From the NCBI GenBank assembly GCA_015146655.1, contig VKHL01000045.1, positions 62,001 through 126,000 of the forward strand: a stretch of DNA of 64,000 nucleotides, given 5' to 3'. The position numbers were made by a program, and so were the translations under genes. Source of the DNA: Ochromonas danica (lineage: Eukaryota; Sar; Chrysophyceae; Chromulinales; Chromulinaceae). Under the pieces are notes generated by a model that was given only the letters and a program-made list of their open reading frames with translations, made no database searches and was not told the DNA's origin. Of the stretch, positions 45,772-56,171 are shown piece by piece (positions within the stretch are counted from its first letter, which is position 1; the number at the start of each line of letters is the position of its first letter).

Positions 45772-48700
45772 CTAATGAGTGAAATAGACATTAGCAACAT
45801 CATCCTGCCCAAACTTCTCTCCACAAGCAGGGCACTTCCTTGATCGGTTGCGAATGTTCTCTTCAATACAATCTCTGCAAAAGAGATGATAGCAGCGTGT
45901 GATTGCCACAGATTTGAAGCGCTCCTTGCAAACTGAACACTTTAACATGTTGAGTGCCATGTCAAGCATGTCAACATCATCCTGATTCATGAGAACTTGA
46001 TTGCCTTCAGGATGTAATGCTTTCTGTTTAGCATGATGTTGTTTGAGAGGAAGCAATGCTGACAGCTCCTTCTCGGCTTCCTGCCTACAAAGACACAGAG
46101 AATCAATATTAGCATCCACAACTGCTCCACAAAGGAGTATTCGATTTTTGATCGTACCTCGACTTTCTTTGTGCAGAAACTTCTTGTGTTAACTCCCTAC
46201 AGCGTTTTGTAACCTCTTCATCTCTTTTTGCGAGGGCTTGGATCTGATGTTCTAATTGATTGATCTTTTGCTCAAATGCGCCTGCTTCTTGCTCAGCAGT
46301 ATGTTTCCCAGAGGAAGCAGCAATGCAAGCTCGTTGTGAAGCATGCAACGAAGACGACAATGTCCCTTCTTCAGCTCGCACCTGAGCAAGCAGAGCCTCT
46401 TGATCATTCATAAGCTTCTTCAAGCTTTCCATCCTACAATTCAAACAAAACAAACAAAATCATGAAATAACGTAGATATGCGAACATTGTATTATTCAAA
46501 CAACCTTGCAATGATATCTTGTTGCTCTTTCCTACCGCTCTCGATTTGATTTTGGAGCGAAATGTTTTCCTCCAATATTGCCGTTTGCAAACCTTGAGTC
46601 TCCACGACTTGCCTTAGAAGAGAATCGTTCTGGTTTTGCATAGCCTGAGTCTGTGTTGAAAGAGAGTCAATCTCAGTGATCAGATCATTGATAGTGTTGC
46701 GCGCATCAGAAAGTTCAGTTGCCAACTCGGCATATTGCTTCTGATAGTGGCTCAAAATAGTTGAATTAGGATGAACAGTTTCGGTCGCGGACTGAGTTAA
46801 TTCGCCTTCCTCATTGTTTGATAAATTAGTTGCACCACAAATCAAACTTGCATCAGCTGCACCGCTGGGAGTTGACGCGGCTGAGGAAGAAGCAGAAGAA
46901 GTATGCTTGCCAATCTTCAACCCTTGTGGAAGAGGAATATTGTGCTGCAATATGATCTTTTCCAACCTCTCTTCTCTTCGGCGACTACTTTTAAGATGCT
47001 CTTTCAAATGTTCGTTCGTCGCTGTGATATTCTTTACTTGTTGATTGAGGACTTCTATCTCCTGCTTCTTAGCTTCCTCTAGAGCTTGATATTCGTTTAA
47101 ATTCTTTTTCAATTGCTCCAAAATAGAACGATCTTGGCGATGCATCACTAACTTTTCTTCTAAAGAAGCTTTTTCGCTTCGTAACTTGACAAGTTCTGCC
47201 TCTGTAGCCTGAACGAACTCAGCTATTTTCGCGGCAGAACCTTTCTCGACTTGCTCAACAGCTAAAGTCAAATCACGAACTTTATCTTGTAAGCCTTCAT
47301 TCTTTAAGGATATAGTAAGACAAACAAGAAACAAATTGTTAGTTTAGTCAATCACAGTTAATCAGGTTCGCTTTCTGACCTCTGCGATGAGAGACAACAC
47401 TCTCTGTTTGCATTGAGCACGAAGATCTTCCATTGCCTTACGCATATCTTGCACCTACATTGTGTGTTACATAACAGGTGATGAGAGCAATACAAACACA
47501 CAGTATCTCATCTACAGTGTTTGAGATTCTCACCTGTACTTCACTGTGTGCTACTGGACGACTGATTCGCTCAGTGTATCTCATTTCTGCATCTGCTTTA
47601 GCTGCCTCACTTTCTCCTAACTGACGCTCTAGGACCTTAATTTTGTGTTCATAATGCTTGATTGCTTCACTGTTGGAAGTGGATTGAGTGTTCTCTGTTC
47701 CAGTGGTACCTTCCCCTCCAGCAATCTGACCACTGGCCACGAGAGATTGAAGATGACTCTTCGTCTCTTCTAGACTCTGAATAGTCAGCGTTGCTTTATC
47801 TAAACGTTTATTTAACCGAACATTAACATTCTCAGACTTGGCCAGTTTAGCATGAAGAGCGACCATCTCCAATCTCAATTTAAGTATTTCATCATTTAGG
47901 AACATAATCCGAGAATAGTTTTCTTTAATTTGAATAATATTTTGTTGTGTTTGTTGAGGAATAGCAGAGACTATGTTACTATCATTGATAGCATTACATA
48001 ACCTCTCTAACAGAGTCATGGTGAAGGAGACATGACCTGCTAGATGTTCTTCTAGCTTCTGTTCTTCATTAATCTCTGCATCAGCAACTGAACTTTCTTG
48101 TTTAATGGTTGTCTCCGTTTGTTGTCGTGCTTGTTCTATTTCTTCAGGACTAACCCATTCATCAAAACTATCCAAAGAAGGAACAACTTGGTCATGTGTT
48201 GGATCCAATTGATAATATTTCCCACTAACATGTAGAAATCGATACAGCATGTCATTTGCACCTCTTTCAGATATAACAGCTTCAGGATCTCCTAAGGAAT
48301 CTAAGAGTAAGGAAGCATCAATATCCAACTGTGACCAAGCTCTTTGAATTAGACTCACTAAAGCTTCCATTTCTCGTGATTTCTTTCTCATTAATTCTAA
48401 TTCTCTTCTGGCTTCATGAATCATACGCTTTTTATTCAATAATTCTAATTGTAATGCTTGAGTACGATTCTTTTGAAGGAAGTCATGGACAGGGTCATCC
48501 TATAGGAATTAGATTATGACAACACAGACAAGACAGACAAGACAGTCAGTCAGAGAGAAAGAAAGAGACAGAGGGACCAGGGGGGAAATGAAGATACGAA
48601 AATTGAAAACTGAAGATTACTTCTTCTTTTCAAAGATAATGGTATCTTTCAGGAATGATGATTAACTTACCCCTTGTTGTTGTTGTTGTAAGTGATGATG

Positions 48701-48853
48701 ATCACCACTGGAAGAAGACGAAGAAGGAACGGCAGCAGGAGCAGCAGGTTCAGTAGAATGGTTCTGACTATTCATATTGTTGACATTAGCTTTCTTTGAT
48801 GATAAACTATCTCCATTGGTACATTCTGATGAACTATCAAGAGCACGTTTCAT
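45772..48853 (-). CDS. BRE1: BRE1 (RNF20/RNF40) histone H2B E3 ubiquitin ligase
   Basis: Six exons (48853-48671, 48499-47534, 47454-47380, 47301-46505, 46433-46158, 46084-45772) give 869 residues. The E3 monoubiquitinates histone H2B during transcription. The N-terminal 60 residues are low-complexity with a Gln run. A long coiled coil follows from DDPVHDFLQKNRTQALQLEL to about residue 780, as in the family. The C3HC4 RING closes the protein: MLKCSVCKERFKSVAITRCY, HLFCRDCIEENIRNRSRKCP, ACGEKFGQDDVANVYFTH, matching the BRE1 ending (CGxxFGxxDVxxIYF). Length is normal. The third exon is only 75 bases with a GTCAGA donor; phases all agree. A plausible partnership is with a RAD6-type E2, known for the family and not visible here. 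The gene is head-to-head with proteasome beta-5. Confidence 0.93.
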
Positions 48854-49271
48854 TCTATTTCAATGCAATTGATTGAAATAGTTGATTATTTGATTTTCGC
48901 TTCCTCTCTGTGCGGCTCTCATTGTCCTTTCCAGCAAAAGCTGTTTATTTTGGCCGTTTCTTTCCTTCACCAGTTCTTTCTCTTTGTTTGAAATTGGATG
49001 AGATAAGAGACGGATCAGATCAGATCTGATCTGATCTGAAGATCTGGTAGAAACATGTCATACACAGTATATCTTACTCATCCCCTAAGTCACCATCCAT
49101 CTAAAATCTTCATTTATAACCAAACATAAAATAAGGATGGAAAATGCGCTCAAAACAGTTTATTCTTATTAAGTTAACTGTGAAGTTAAGGAGAAGGAGC
49201 GAGAGTTCGGCAGATGCCAAGCGAAGCAATTGCTTTAGTTTAGCTATTACACCAAGAAGACATTTTGAGAA
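48854..49271. promoter_or_regulatory. Divergent BRE1/proteasome promoter with a perfect 24-base palindrome
   Basis: The 418 bases separate two start codons. At 49013-49036 lies a perfect palindrome built of GATCA GATCA GA and its mirror TC TGATC TGATC, followed by a near repeat (GAAGATCT). It could be a symmetric binding site or a hairpin in the 5' UTR of either gene. This is the clearest candidate cis element in the window. Confidence 0.5.
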
Positions 49272-50408
49272 ATGGCATTGGATCTTGATATTCTATCTGT
49301 TGGTTCAAATAAATGGAGTCAGAAGATGGAGATGATGAATGACAGCTGTCGCTCTACTCCTTCTTCCTTCCTCCTCCCTGGCGTTGAGAATGTAATACAA
49401 CCTACTCTCTTATTATCACTTCCTCTTGATCATCTCTCACTTGACTCTCCTCTCTTTCTCTCTGTCTTTGTCTCTCTGTCTATGTTAGCCTGCTGAATAC
49501 TGTCGAACTAATTTCAGTGCTCAGAAAGGCGAGGACTACAACCAAGACATCAAGTTCATGAAAGGAACCACTACTTTAGCCTTCAAAGTAAGTGCTAATT
49601 CCAGTCTTTGCTGCATTCCTATTTCTTATGGACCCCCTATCTCTCTCTTTGTGTGTTCTTTCAGTTTGATGGAGGAGTCATTGTCTCTGTGGATAGTCGT
49701 GCTACTCAGGGACCCTTCATTGGTAAGACACACACACACTTCCCCATTGCCTCTTATTATACTTATTGCTTGTCTATCTGGGCAGCCTCTGGCTCTGTGC
49801 AAAAGGTGATTGAAATCAATCCTTTCCTATTGGGCACCATGGCTGGCGGTGCAGCGGATTGTTTGTTCTGGGAACGTGATTTGGGACGTCAATGCCGTTT
49901 GTTTGAATTGCGTAACAAGGAACGTATTTCAGTTGCTGCAGCCTCTAAACTCTTGGCCAATACAATGTATCAATATCGTGGATATGGTTTGTCTATGGGA
50001 ACGATGATCACAGGATGGGATAAGACAGGTCCACAGTTATACTATGTGGATGACGAAGCAAGTCGCTTACATGGTGATATCTTTGCAGTGGGATCTGGAT
50101 CAACATATGCCTATGGTGTGTTGGACACTTACTATCGAAAGGACTTGACTGTGGAGGAAGCGATTGAATTAGGAAAGAGAGCCATTTGCCATGCAGTTCA
50201 TCGTGATGCATACTCTGGAGGAATTAATAATGGTAAGCTATATTATATTATCATCCATCTCTCAGATCATTTCTCATGTATGTTATATTGGTTTGTCTTG
50301 TTGTTCATAGTGTACTGGGTGAGTGAGAATGGTTGGAAGAAAGTCTGGTCCAATGATACCCAAGACATGTGGTACGAATACTATCCTGTCGAGCAGCTTA
50401 AGAGATAA
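49272..50408 (+). CDS. PSMB5: 20S proteasome subunit beta-5
   Basis: Five exons (49272-49391, 49489-49587, 49665-49722, 49786-50232, 50311-50408) give 273 residues. It is the chymotrypsin-like catalytic subunit. A 66-residue propeptide ends at the self-cleavage site in [11 protein letters not shown]; the first Thr after Gly is the catalytic N-terminus. Key residues are present: Asp in VDSRAT, Lys in [11 protein letters not shown], then [94 protein letters not shown]. The usual xSQTVKK around the lysine reads ASGSVQKV here. Exon joins reproduce conserved blocks exactly. Confidence 0.96.
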
Positions 50409-50620
50409 ACTTGGAGCAAGTAATTTACAAATCCACTGCCTCACAGCAGTGTTGATCATGTCTGAGAATGACCTTGTTAAATAAATAATAAACCCTACAC
50501 TGATCATTCAGTTTTCAACTAATTGATAGCTAAGCAAGATATTGTGTATCATACAAAGAGAATACAGAAGAACAACTTAATGTTAGCAGCAGAGAAGGAG
50601 GAATGTTGACTTCCTATCTT
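50409..50620. other. Gap between convergent genes
   Basis: Untranslated sequence of 212 bases; AATAAA-type signals occur near 50480-50490. Confidence 0.4.
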
Positions 50621-51304
50621 TTAGAACAAGAAGCGAGATGGTGCAGTGCCCAAATAGTCTGCCAGAGTATCTTCATCTTGCACCATCCTCTTCCCTGGCA
50701 TAACATCTGACCTATCTGTAGGCTCAGGATAGACATCTAAACCATTCTTACAGATGGGTACATGACTATTGGTATCCACCTTCATCAAGGCATGATTCTC
50801 AGTCAAAAGTTTGATAATCTCTTGACTACCTCCCATATGAGCCAGATAGAGAGGAGTATATCCTAATCCATTCACTACATTCAAATCTACACCTATATTA
50901 ATTAACACCATAACGCAATCAATATTCTTCATTTGTACAGCTAAGTGAATAGGATAATTGCCATTCTTAGGAGATAATGTAATAGATCCACCTAACATAT
51001 AGACTTCTTCTAATGTCCATGCATCACCTTGTGAAATAGCTGCCATACCTTGGAAAGATGGTTTACATGACATAACTCTACGTAGAATATTTTCATGTTG
51101 ATATCTTCGATCAGAGACTGGTAAAGGATGATGAAGTAAAGGAGTGTAAATTGTTCGTGAGAGATGACGATGATTATGTAAACCTTCAGAACGTGCTATA
51201 GAATTTAATAATTCAATTTCTTCTGGTGTATAATCATCATCATTGATGTTGTCATTGTCATTGTTGTTATGCTTATTGCCCTTCTCATCACGTCGTTTAC
51301 TCAT
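50621..51304 (-). CDS. Small ankyrin-repeat protein
   Basis: A single exon of 227 residues. The N-terminal 30 residues are Asn/Asp-rich and probably disordered. Ankyrin units occupy about residues 95-175: GNYPIHLAVQMKNIDCVMVL, INIGVDLNVVNGLGYTPLYL, AHMGGSQEIIKLLTENHALM. About two and a half repeats fit the consensus (GxTPLHxAxxxGxxxxVxxLLxxGAxxN). The C-terminus (MVQDEDTLADYLGTAPSRFL) has no known domain. It is a likely protein-protein adaptor; the partner is unknown. Confidence 0.75.
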   Translation of the reverse strand: MSKRRDEKGNKHNNNDNDNINDDDYTPEEIELLNSIARSEGLHNHRHLSRTIYTPLLHHPLPVSDRRYQHENILRRVMSCKPSFQGMAAISQGDAWTLEEVYMLGGSITLSPKNGNYPIHLAVQMKNIDCVMVLINIGVDLNVVNGLGYTPLYLAHMGGSQEIIKLLTENHALMKVDTNSHVPICKNGLDVYPEPTDRSDVMPGKRMVQDEDTLADYLGTAPSRFLF

Positions 51305-51623
51305 CTCTTCGCAATTATTAGTTTATTGTGTCAAACCGTTATTGTTATTAACTTAAGTAGATTAGTATAATGTGCAGTAGAATTGTGTATTTGCTTACCT
51401 AGTTACACCATTATGTGTGATTTGTCTCGTTGATGAAAACATGGTTATCTGTTATTACCCTCATGTTTTCTTTAAAATAATGTGAAAAGCCAAGACAGCA
51501 TTGAATGCATTGAATTTGCATTTAAAAAGGTCATGGCCCGAAGCCAAGCTAACAATAGCTAACCAAACCTAAGCAACCTAAGCAGCTTACTATAGCTACA
51601 AATGCTGTTCACTTCAGTCTGTT
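51305..51623. other. Gap between ankyrin gene and MDR copy A
   Basis: The 319 bases hold upstream sequence of the ankyrin gene and the diverged 3' flank of MDR copy A. Only parts of that flank resemble the 3' flanks of copies B and C. Confidence 0.4.
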
Positions 51624-52670
51624 TTAAATAAAGACCACCACCTTGCCCAAGTTCTTTCCAGTGAATAAAGACTCGAAAGCCTCGGGCCAAGCTTGAAGAC
51701 CATGGAAGACAGTCTCTTGAGCACGAACCTTGTCTTCCTTTAACCAAGCAGACATATCATCAAGGAAATGTCCTTTATGACCCATAAGCCAATCCCAACA
51801 GAGGAAGCCCTCTATGCGTTGCTGGGTATAGATCATACCCATGGTGTTCACTTCATAGGTTGGGGTATCCTTCTTGTTGTATTCAGCAATCTGACCGCAA
51901 ATAGCAATGCGACCACGAGGACGTAACAGCTTCAGAGCTGCTTCGAAATGAATGCCTCCAACATTCTCAAAGTACATGTCAATGCCTTCAGGAGCCACTT
52001 CTCTCACCTTCGCGATTAGATCTTCAGCACTATGGACTCCCTTGTAGTCAATGCAATGGTCATAGCCATAGAAAGACTTCACAAAGGCACACTTCTCAGG
52101 ACCTCCAGCTGACCCAATCACCTTGCAGCCATACTTATGTTTAGCGATCATACCTGCCAGACCACCCACTGCACCTGAAGCAGCAGAGATAAAGATCGTC
52201 TCTCCTGGGTTAGGACGTAAGATGCCTTCTATACCACCATAGGCAGTTGATCCAGTTGAACCCAAGATGCCAAGTCCATACGAGATGTTAGAGTTATCGA
52301 CGTATCCCGTCAACCTCCAAACTCGAGTGCGCGCAAGCACCTCCGCGGTGACGATTTGTACGCTAACTACAGGCAAATTAGCACCAATGAAGTCACCTTC
52401 TACCCACGCGGGATTCTTGGAAGCTAACACGGTTCCAGCAGTATAGCAAGACATGGGATGGTCTGGTTTGATAAGACCTGTGCTCTTGATGGCTCCACGA
52501 AGATAAGGATCAGCAGACACTACAGAAAGATGCACTAGAATACTTCCCTCTGTGAGAGAAGCCTTGAGATCTTCAATGTTGACTTCTTTCTCTTCAATGC
52601 GAAAATGATGATTTTGAGGGATTCCTTCATCAACATGTTCTGCAAGAATCAAACTCTTTGAAAGAACCAT
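51624..52670 (-). CDS. MDR-family NADP-dependent reductase, tandem copy A
   Basis: A single exon of 348 residues. Zinc-free medium-chain reductase of the leukotriene B4 12-hydroxydehydrogenase / prostaglandin reductase / alkenal reductase type, which reduces activated C=C bonds with NADPH. Evidence: VSADPYLRGAIK, AGTVLASKNPAWVEGDFIGA, the nucleotide-binding loop in ETIFISAASGAVGGLAGMIA, GCKVIGSAGGPEKCAFVKSF, IDMYFENVGGIHFEAALKLL, RPRGRIAICGQIAEYN, RIEGFLCWDW and EAFESLFTGKNLGKVVV. No catalytic-zinc ligands are seen. Residues 1 to about 284 are identical to copies B and C; the last part differs at about a dozen positions (LMGHKGHFLDDMSAWLKEDK in place of LTGLKGNFHADMSAWFKEGK). The true substrate is unknown. 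Confidence 0.93.
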   Translation of the reverse strand: MVLSKSLILAEHVDEGIPQNHHFRIEEKEVNIEDLKASLTEGSILVHLSVVSADPYLRGAIKSTGLIKPDHPMSCYTAGTVLASKNPAWVEGDFIGANLPVVSVQIVTAEVLARTRVWRLTGYVDNSNISYGLGILGSTGSTAYGGIEGILRPNPGETIFISAASGAVGGLAGMIAKHKYGCKVIGSAGGPEKCAFVKSFYGYDHCIDYKGVHSAEDLIAKVREVAPEGIDMYFENVGGIHFEAALKLLRPRGRIAICGQIAEYNKKDTPTYEVNTMGMIYTQQRIEGFLCWDWLMGHKGHFLDDMSAWLKEDKVRAQETVFHGLQAWPEAFESLFTGKNLGKVVVFI

Positions 52671-53229
52671 TTTTGTTTTATTTTGATGTTTGTTCTTGAT
52701 AACTTTGTTGAGAATGGAAAGGATTTCAATTGTGTCTCCCTCTAGTGTCTTCTCTTGTCTTGTCTTCTACAGCAGACGAGAATTCTCTTGACCAATGCTC
52801 TGTGCTAGTGGAAGGATACAATCCACTTCTCCTTTCCACTTCTCATATGTCAGCTTCTTCCACCACTACATCACACAAACACACCTTCTTTCCACAGAAA
52901 AGCTGCTTTTCTGTTGTGTTTATTGATCGATGGGCCATTTAATTTCGATTTATGACATCATGCAGTTCGGAGTTGGATACGGATTTCAAGGCAAGATTTG
53001 CGCACCCTAAACTCTGCCAATCTTCAGACTCAGAAATAACGAAGTGAACCGCGCGAATGGCTTCGACTCATCTGGAGTCCATCTCGATTCTAAGAAGGAG
53101 ATTTAGTAAGAGGGTATGAACTAAACTTATTTACAATTAAAAATGTCACGGCACCAAGACAAGCTAACCTTGTCTAAGCAACCCTAAGTGGCCTACAAGT
53201 TACTCTGCCTATATTCACTTCAGTCTGTT
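52671..53229. repeat. Spacer A-B, part of the tandem MDR unit
   Basis: Bases from about 52905 to 53229 recur almost unchanged in the next spacer (about 54430-54746), including GATCGATGGGCCATTTAATT and ATGACATCATGCAGTTCGGA. The second spacer lacks a stretch of about 20 bases present here near 53025-53080. The sequence just upstream of the copy A start is shared with copy C more than with copy B. Confidence 0.75.
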
Positions 53230-54276
53230 TTAAACAAACACAACTACCTTGCCAAGGCTCTTTCCAGTGAATAAAGACTCGAAAGCCTCGGGCCAAGCTT
53301 GAAGACCATGGAAGACGGTCTCTTGAGCACGAACCTTGCCTTCCTTAAACCAAGCAGACATGTCTGCGTGGAAATTGCCTTTTAGTCCAGTCAGCCAATC
53401 CCAACAGAGGAAGCCCTCTATGCGTTGCTGAGTATAGATCATACCCATGGTGTTCACTTCATAGGTTGGGGTATCCTTCTTGTTGTATTCAGCAATCTGA
53501 CCGCAAATAGCAATGCGACCACGAGGACGTAACAGCTTCAGAGCTGCTTCGAAATGAATGCCTCCAACATTCTCAAAGTACATGTCAATGCCTTCAGGAG
53601 CCACTTCTCTCACCTTCGCGATTAGATCTTCAGCACTATGGACTCCCTTGTAGTCAATGCAATGGTCATAGCCATAGAAAGACTTCACAAAGGCACACTT
53701 CTCAGGACCTCCAGCTGACCCAATCACCTTGCAGCCATACTTATGTTTAGCGATCATACCTGCCAGACCACCCACTGCACCTGAAGCAGCAGAGATAAAG
53801 ATCGTCTCTCCTGGGTTAGGACGTAAGATGCCTTCTATACCACCATAGGCAGTTGATCCAGTTGAACCCAAGATGCCAAGTCCATACGAGATGTTAGAGT
53901 TATCGACGTATCCCGTCAACCTCCAAACTCGAGTGCGCGCAAGCACCTCCGCGGTGACGATTTGTACGCTAACTACAGGCAAATTAGCACCAATGAAGTC
54001 ACCTTCTACCCACGCGGGATTCTTGGAAGCTAACACGGTTCCAGCAGTATAGCAAGACATGGGATGGTCTGGTTTGATAAGACCTGTGCTCTTGATGGCT
54101 CCACGAAGATAAGGATCAGCAGACACTACAGAAAGATGCACTAGAATACTTCCCTCTGTGAGAGAAGCCTTGAGATCTTCAATGTTGACTTCTTTCTCTT
54201 CAATGCGAAAATGATGATTTTGAGGGATTCCTTCATCAACATGTTCTGCAAGAATCAAACTCTTTGAAAGAACCAT
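53230..54276 (-). CDS. MDR-family NADP-dependent reductase, tandem copy B
   Basis: Single exon, 348 residues, protein identical to copy C over its whole length and to copy A over the first 284 or so. The 3' flanks of B and C are also the same to the eye for at least 100 bases. The 5' flank of B has lost about 30 bases kept in A and C. The function is as for copy A. Extra gene copies with identical products suggest a dosage benefit or a very recent event. Confidence 0.93.
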   Translation of the reverse strand: MVLSKSLILAEHVDEGIPQNHHFRIEEKEVNIEDLKASLTEGSILVHLSVVSADPYLRGAIKSTGLIKPDHPMSCYTAGTVLASKNPAWVEGDFIGANLPVVSVQIVTAEVLARTRVWRLTGYVDNSNISYGLGILGSTGSTAYGGIEGILRPNPGETIFISAASGAVGGLAGMIAKHKYGCKVIGSAGGPEKCAFVKSFYGYDHCIDYKGVHSAEDLIAKVREVAPEGIDMYFENVGGIHFEAALKLLRPRGRIAICGQIAEYNKKDTPTYEVNTMGMIYTQQRIEGFLCWDWLTGLKGNFHADMSAWFKEGKVRAQETVFHGLQAWPEAFESLFTGKSLGKVVVFV

Positions 54277-54746
54277 TTTTGTTTTATTTTGATGTTTGTT
54301 CTTGATAATGGAAAAGGTTTCACTCTAGGATCTTTTAGAATCCTCTTGCCCAATGTTGATCGAGTCGGATCCTGTTCTTATGTCAACTCGTTTGGTTTTG
54401 CGTGATGTAGTGGTGGAAGATGTTGCTTTTCCATAGAAAAGCTGCTTTTCTGATGTGTTTATTGATCGATGGGCCATTTAATTTCGATTTATGACATCAT
54501 GCAGTTCGGAGTTGGATACGGATTTCAAGGCAAGATTTGCGCACCCTAAACTCTGCCAATCTTCGAAATAACGAAGTGAACCGTGCGAACGGAGTCCATC
54601 TCGATTCTAAGAAGGAGATTTAGTAAGAGGGTATGAACTAAACTTATTTACAATTAAAAATGTCACGGCACCAAGACAAGCTAACCTTGTCTAAGCAACC
54701 CTAAGTGGCCTACAAGTTACTCTGCCTATATTCACTTCAGTCTGTT
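54277..54746. repeat. Spacer B-C, part of the tandem MDR unit
   Basis: Repeats the A-B spacer from about 54430 onward. The first 150 bases (downstream of the copy B start, unique part) differ, showing where one duplication joint may lie. Confidence 0.7.
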
Positions 54747-55793
54747 TTAAACAAACACAACTACCTTGCCAAGGCTCTTTCCAGTGAATAAAGACTCGAA
54801 AGCCTCGGGCCAAGCTTGAAGACCATGGAAGACGGTCTCTTGAGCACGAACCTTGCCTTCCTTAAACCAAGCAGACATGTCTGCGTGGAAATTGCCTTTT
54901 AGTCCAGTCAGCCAATCCCAACAGAGGAAGCCCTCTATGCGTTGCTGAGTATAGATCATACCCATGGTGTTCACTTCATAGGTTGGGGTATCCTTCTTGT
55001 TGTATTCAGCAATCTGACCGCAAATAGCAATGCGACCACGAGGACGTAACAGCTTCAGAGCTGCTTCGAAATGAATGCCTCCAACATTCTCAAAGTACAT
55101 GTCAATGCCTTCAGGAGCCACTTCTCTCACCTTCGCGATTAGATCTTCAGCACTATGGACTCCCTTGTAGTCAATGCAATGGTCATAGCCATAGAAAGAC
55201 TTCACAAAGGCACACTTCTCAGGACCTCCAGCTGACCCAATCACCTTGCAGCCATACTTATGTTTAGCGATCATACCTGCCAGACCACCCACTGCACCTG
55301 AAGCAGCAGAGATAAAGATCGTCTCTCCTGGGTTAGGACGTAAGATGCCTTCTATACCACCATAGGCAGTTGATCCAGTTGAACCCAAGATGCCAAGTCC
55401 ATACGAGATGTTAGAGTTATCGACGTATCCCGTCAACCTCCAAACTCGAGTGCGCGCAAGCACCTCCGCGGTGACGATTTGTACGCTAACTACAGGCAAA
55501 TTAGCACCAATGAAGTCACCTTCTACCCACGCGGGATTCTTGGAAGCTAACACGGTTCCAGCAGTATAGCAAGACATGGGATGGTCTGGTTTGATAAGAC
55601 CTGTGCTCTTGATGGCTCCACGAAGATAAGGATCAGCAGACACTACAGAAAGATGCACTAGAATACTTCCCTCTGTGAGAGAAGCCTTGAGATCTTCAAT
55701 GTTGACTTCTTTCTCTTCAATGCGAAAATGATGATTTTGAGGGATTCCTTCATCAACATGTTCTGCAAGAATCAAACTCTTTGAAAGAACCAT
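54747..55793 (-). CDS. MDR-family NADP-dependent reductase, tandem copy C
   Basis: Single exon, 348 residues, the same product as copy B. Its 5' flank (ATAACTTTGTTGAGAATGGA and on) matches copy A better than copy B, while its 3' part matches copy B and not A, so C is a mosaic of the two. It is head-to-head with the WW/UBA gene, 378 bases away. Confidence 0.93.
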   Translation of the reverse strand: MVLSKSLILAEHVDEGIPQNHHFRIEEKEVNIEDLKASLTEGSILVHLSVVSADPYLRGAIKSTGLIKPDHPMSCYTAGTVLASKNPAWVEGDFIGANLPVVSVQIVTAEVLARTRVWRLTGYVDNSNISYGLGILGSTGSTAYGGIEGILRPNPGETIFISAASGAVGGLAGMIAKHKYGCKVIGSAGGPEKCAFVKSFYGYDHCIDYKGVHSAEDLIAKVREVAPEGIDMYFENVGGIHFEAALKLLRPRGRIAICGQIAEYNKKDTPTYEVNTMGMIYTQQRIEGFLCWDWLTGLKGNFHADMSAWFKEGKVRAQETVFHGLQAWPEAFESLFTGKSLGKVVVFV

Positions 55794-56171
55794 TTTTGTT
55801 TTATTTTGATGTTTTTTCTTGATAACTTTGTTGAGAATGGAAAGGATTTCAATTGTGTTTTATTCTCTAGATCAAGGTGGGTAGAATACAATGCATTTCT
55901 CTTTCTTCCACCACAACATCAGTTAAACCGTCCAATAAGGGGTGGTACTGTAAGTCTATGATGTTTTGTTTGGGAAAGCAAAATTAAGATGATTCAATTG
56001 GGCGGGGTGTGTTCTGCATGGAATTTTGCGTGGAAGCTGTTTGGATTCCAAGAACAATGTTAAGTTAACGTGAACTTTGCCTGTGGGGGAATTGTTTCGA
56101 GTGTGGTGGTCTGATTCTGTTTCTTGTTCCTGATCAACAAAGTATAGCTAGTCAATCCATTAAACATTATC
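55794..56171. promoter_or_regulatory. Shared upstream region of MDR copy C and WW/UBA gene
   Basis: 378 bases between start codons; the first 70 belong to the repeated MDR 5' flank, the rest is unique. No known motif is recognised. Confidence 0.35.
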
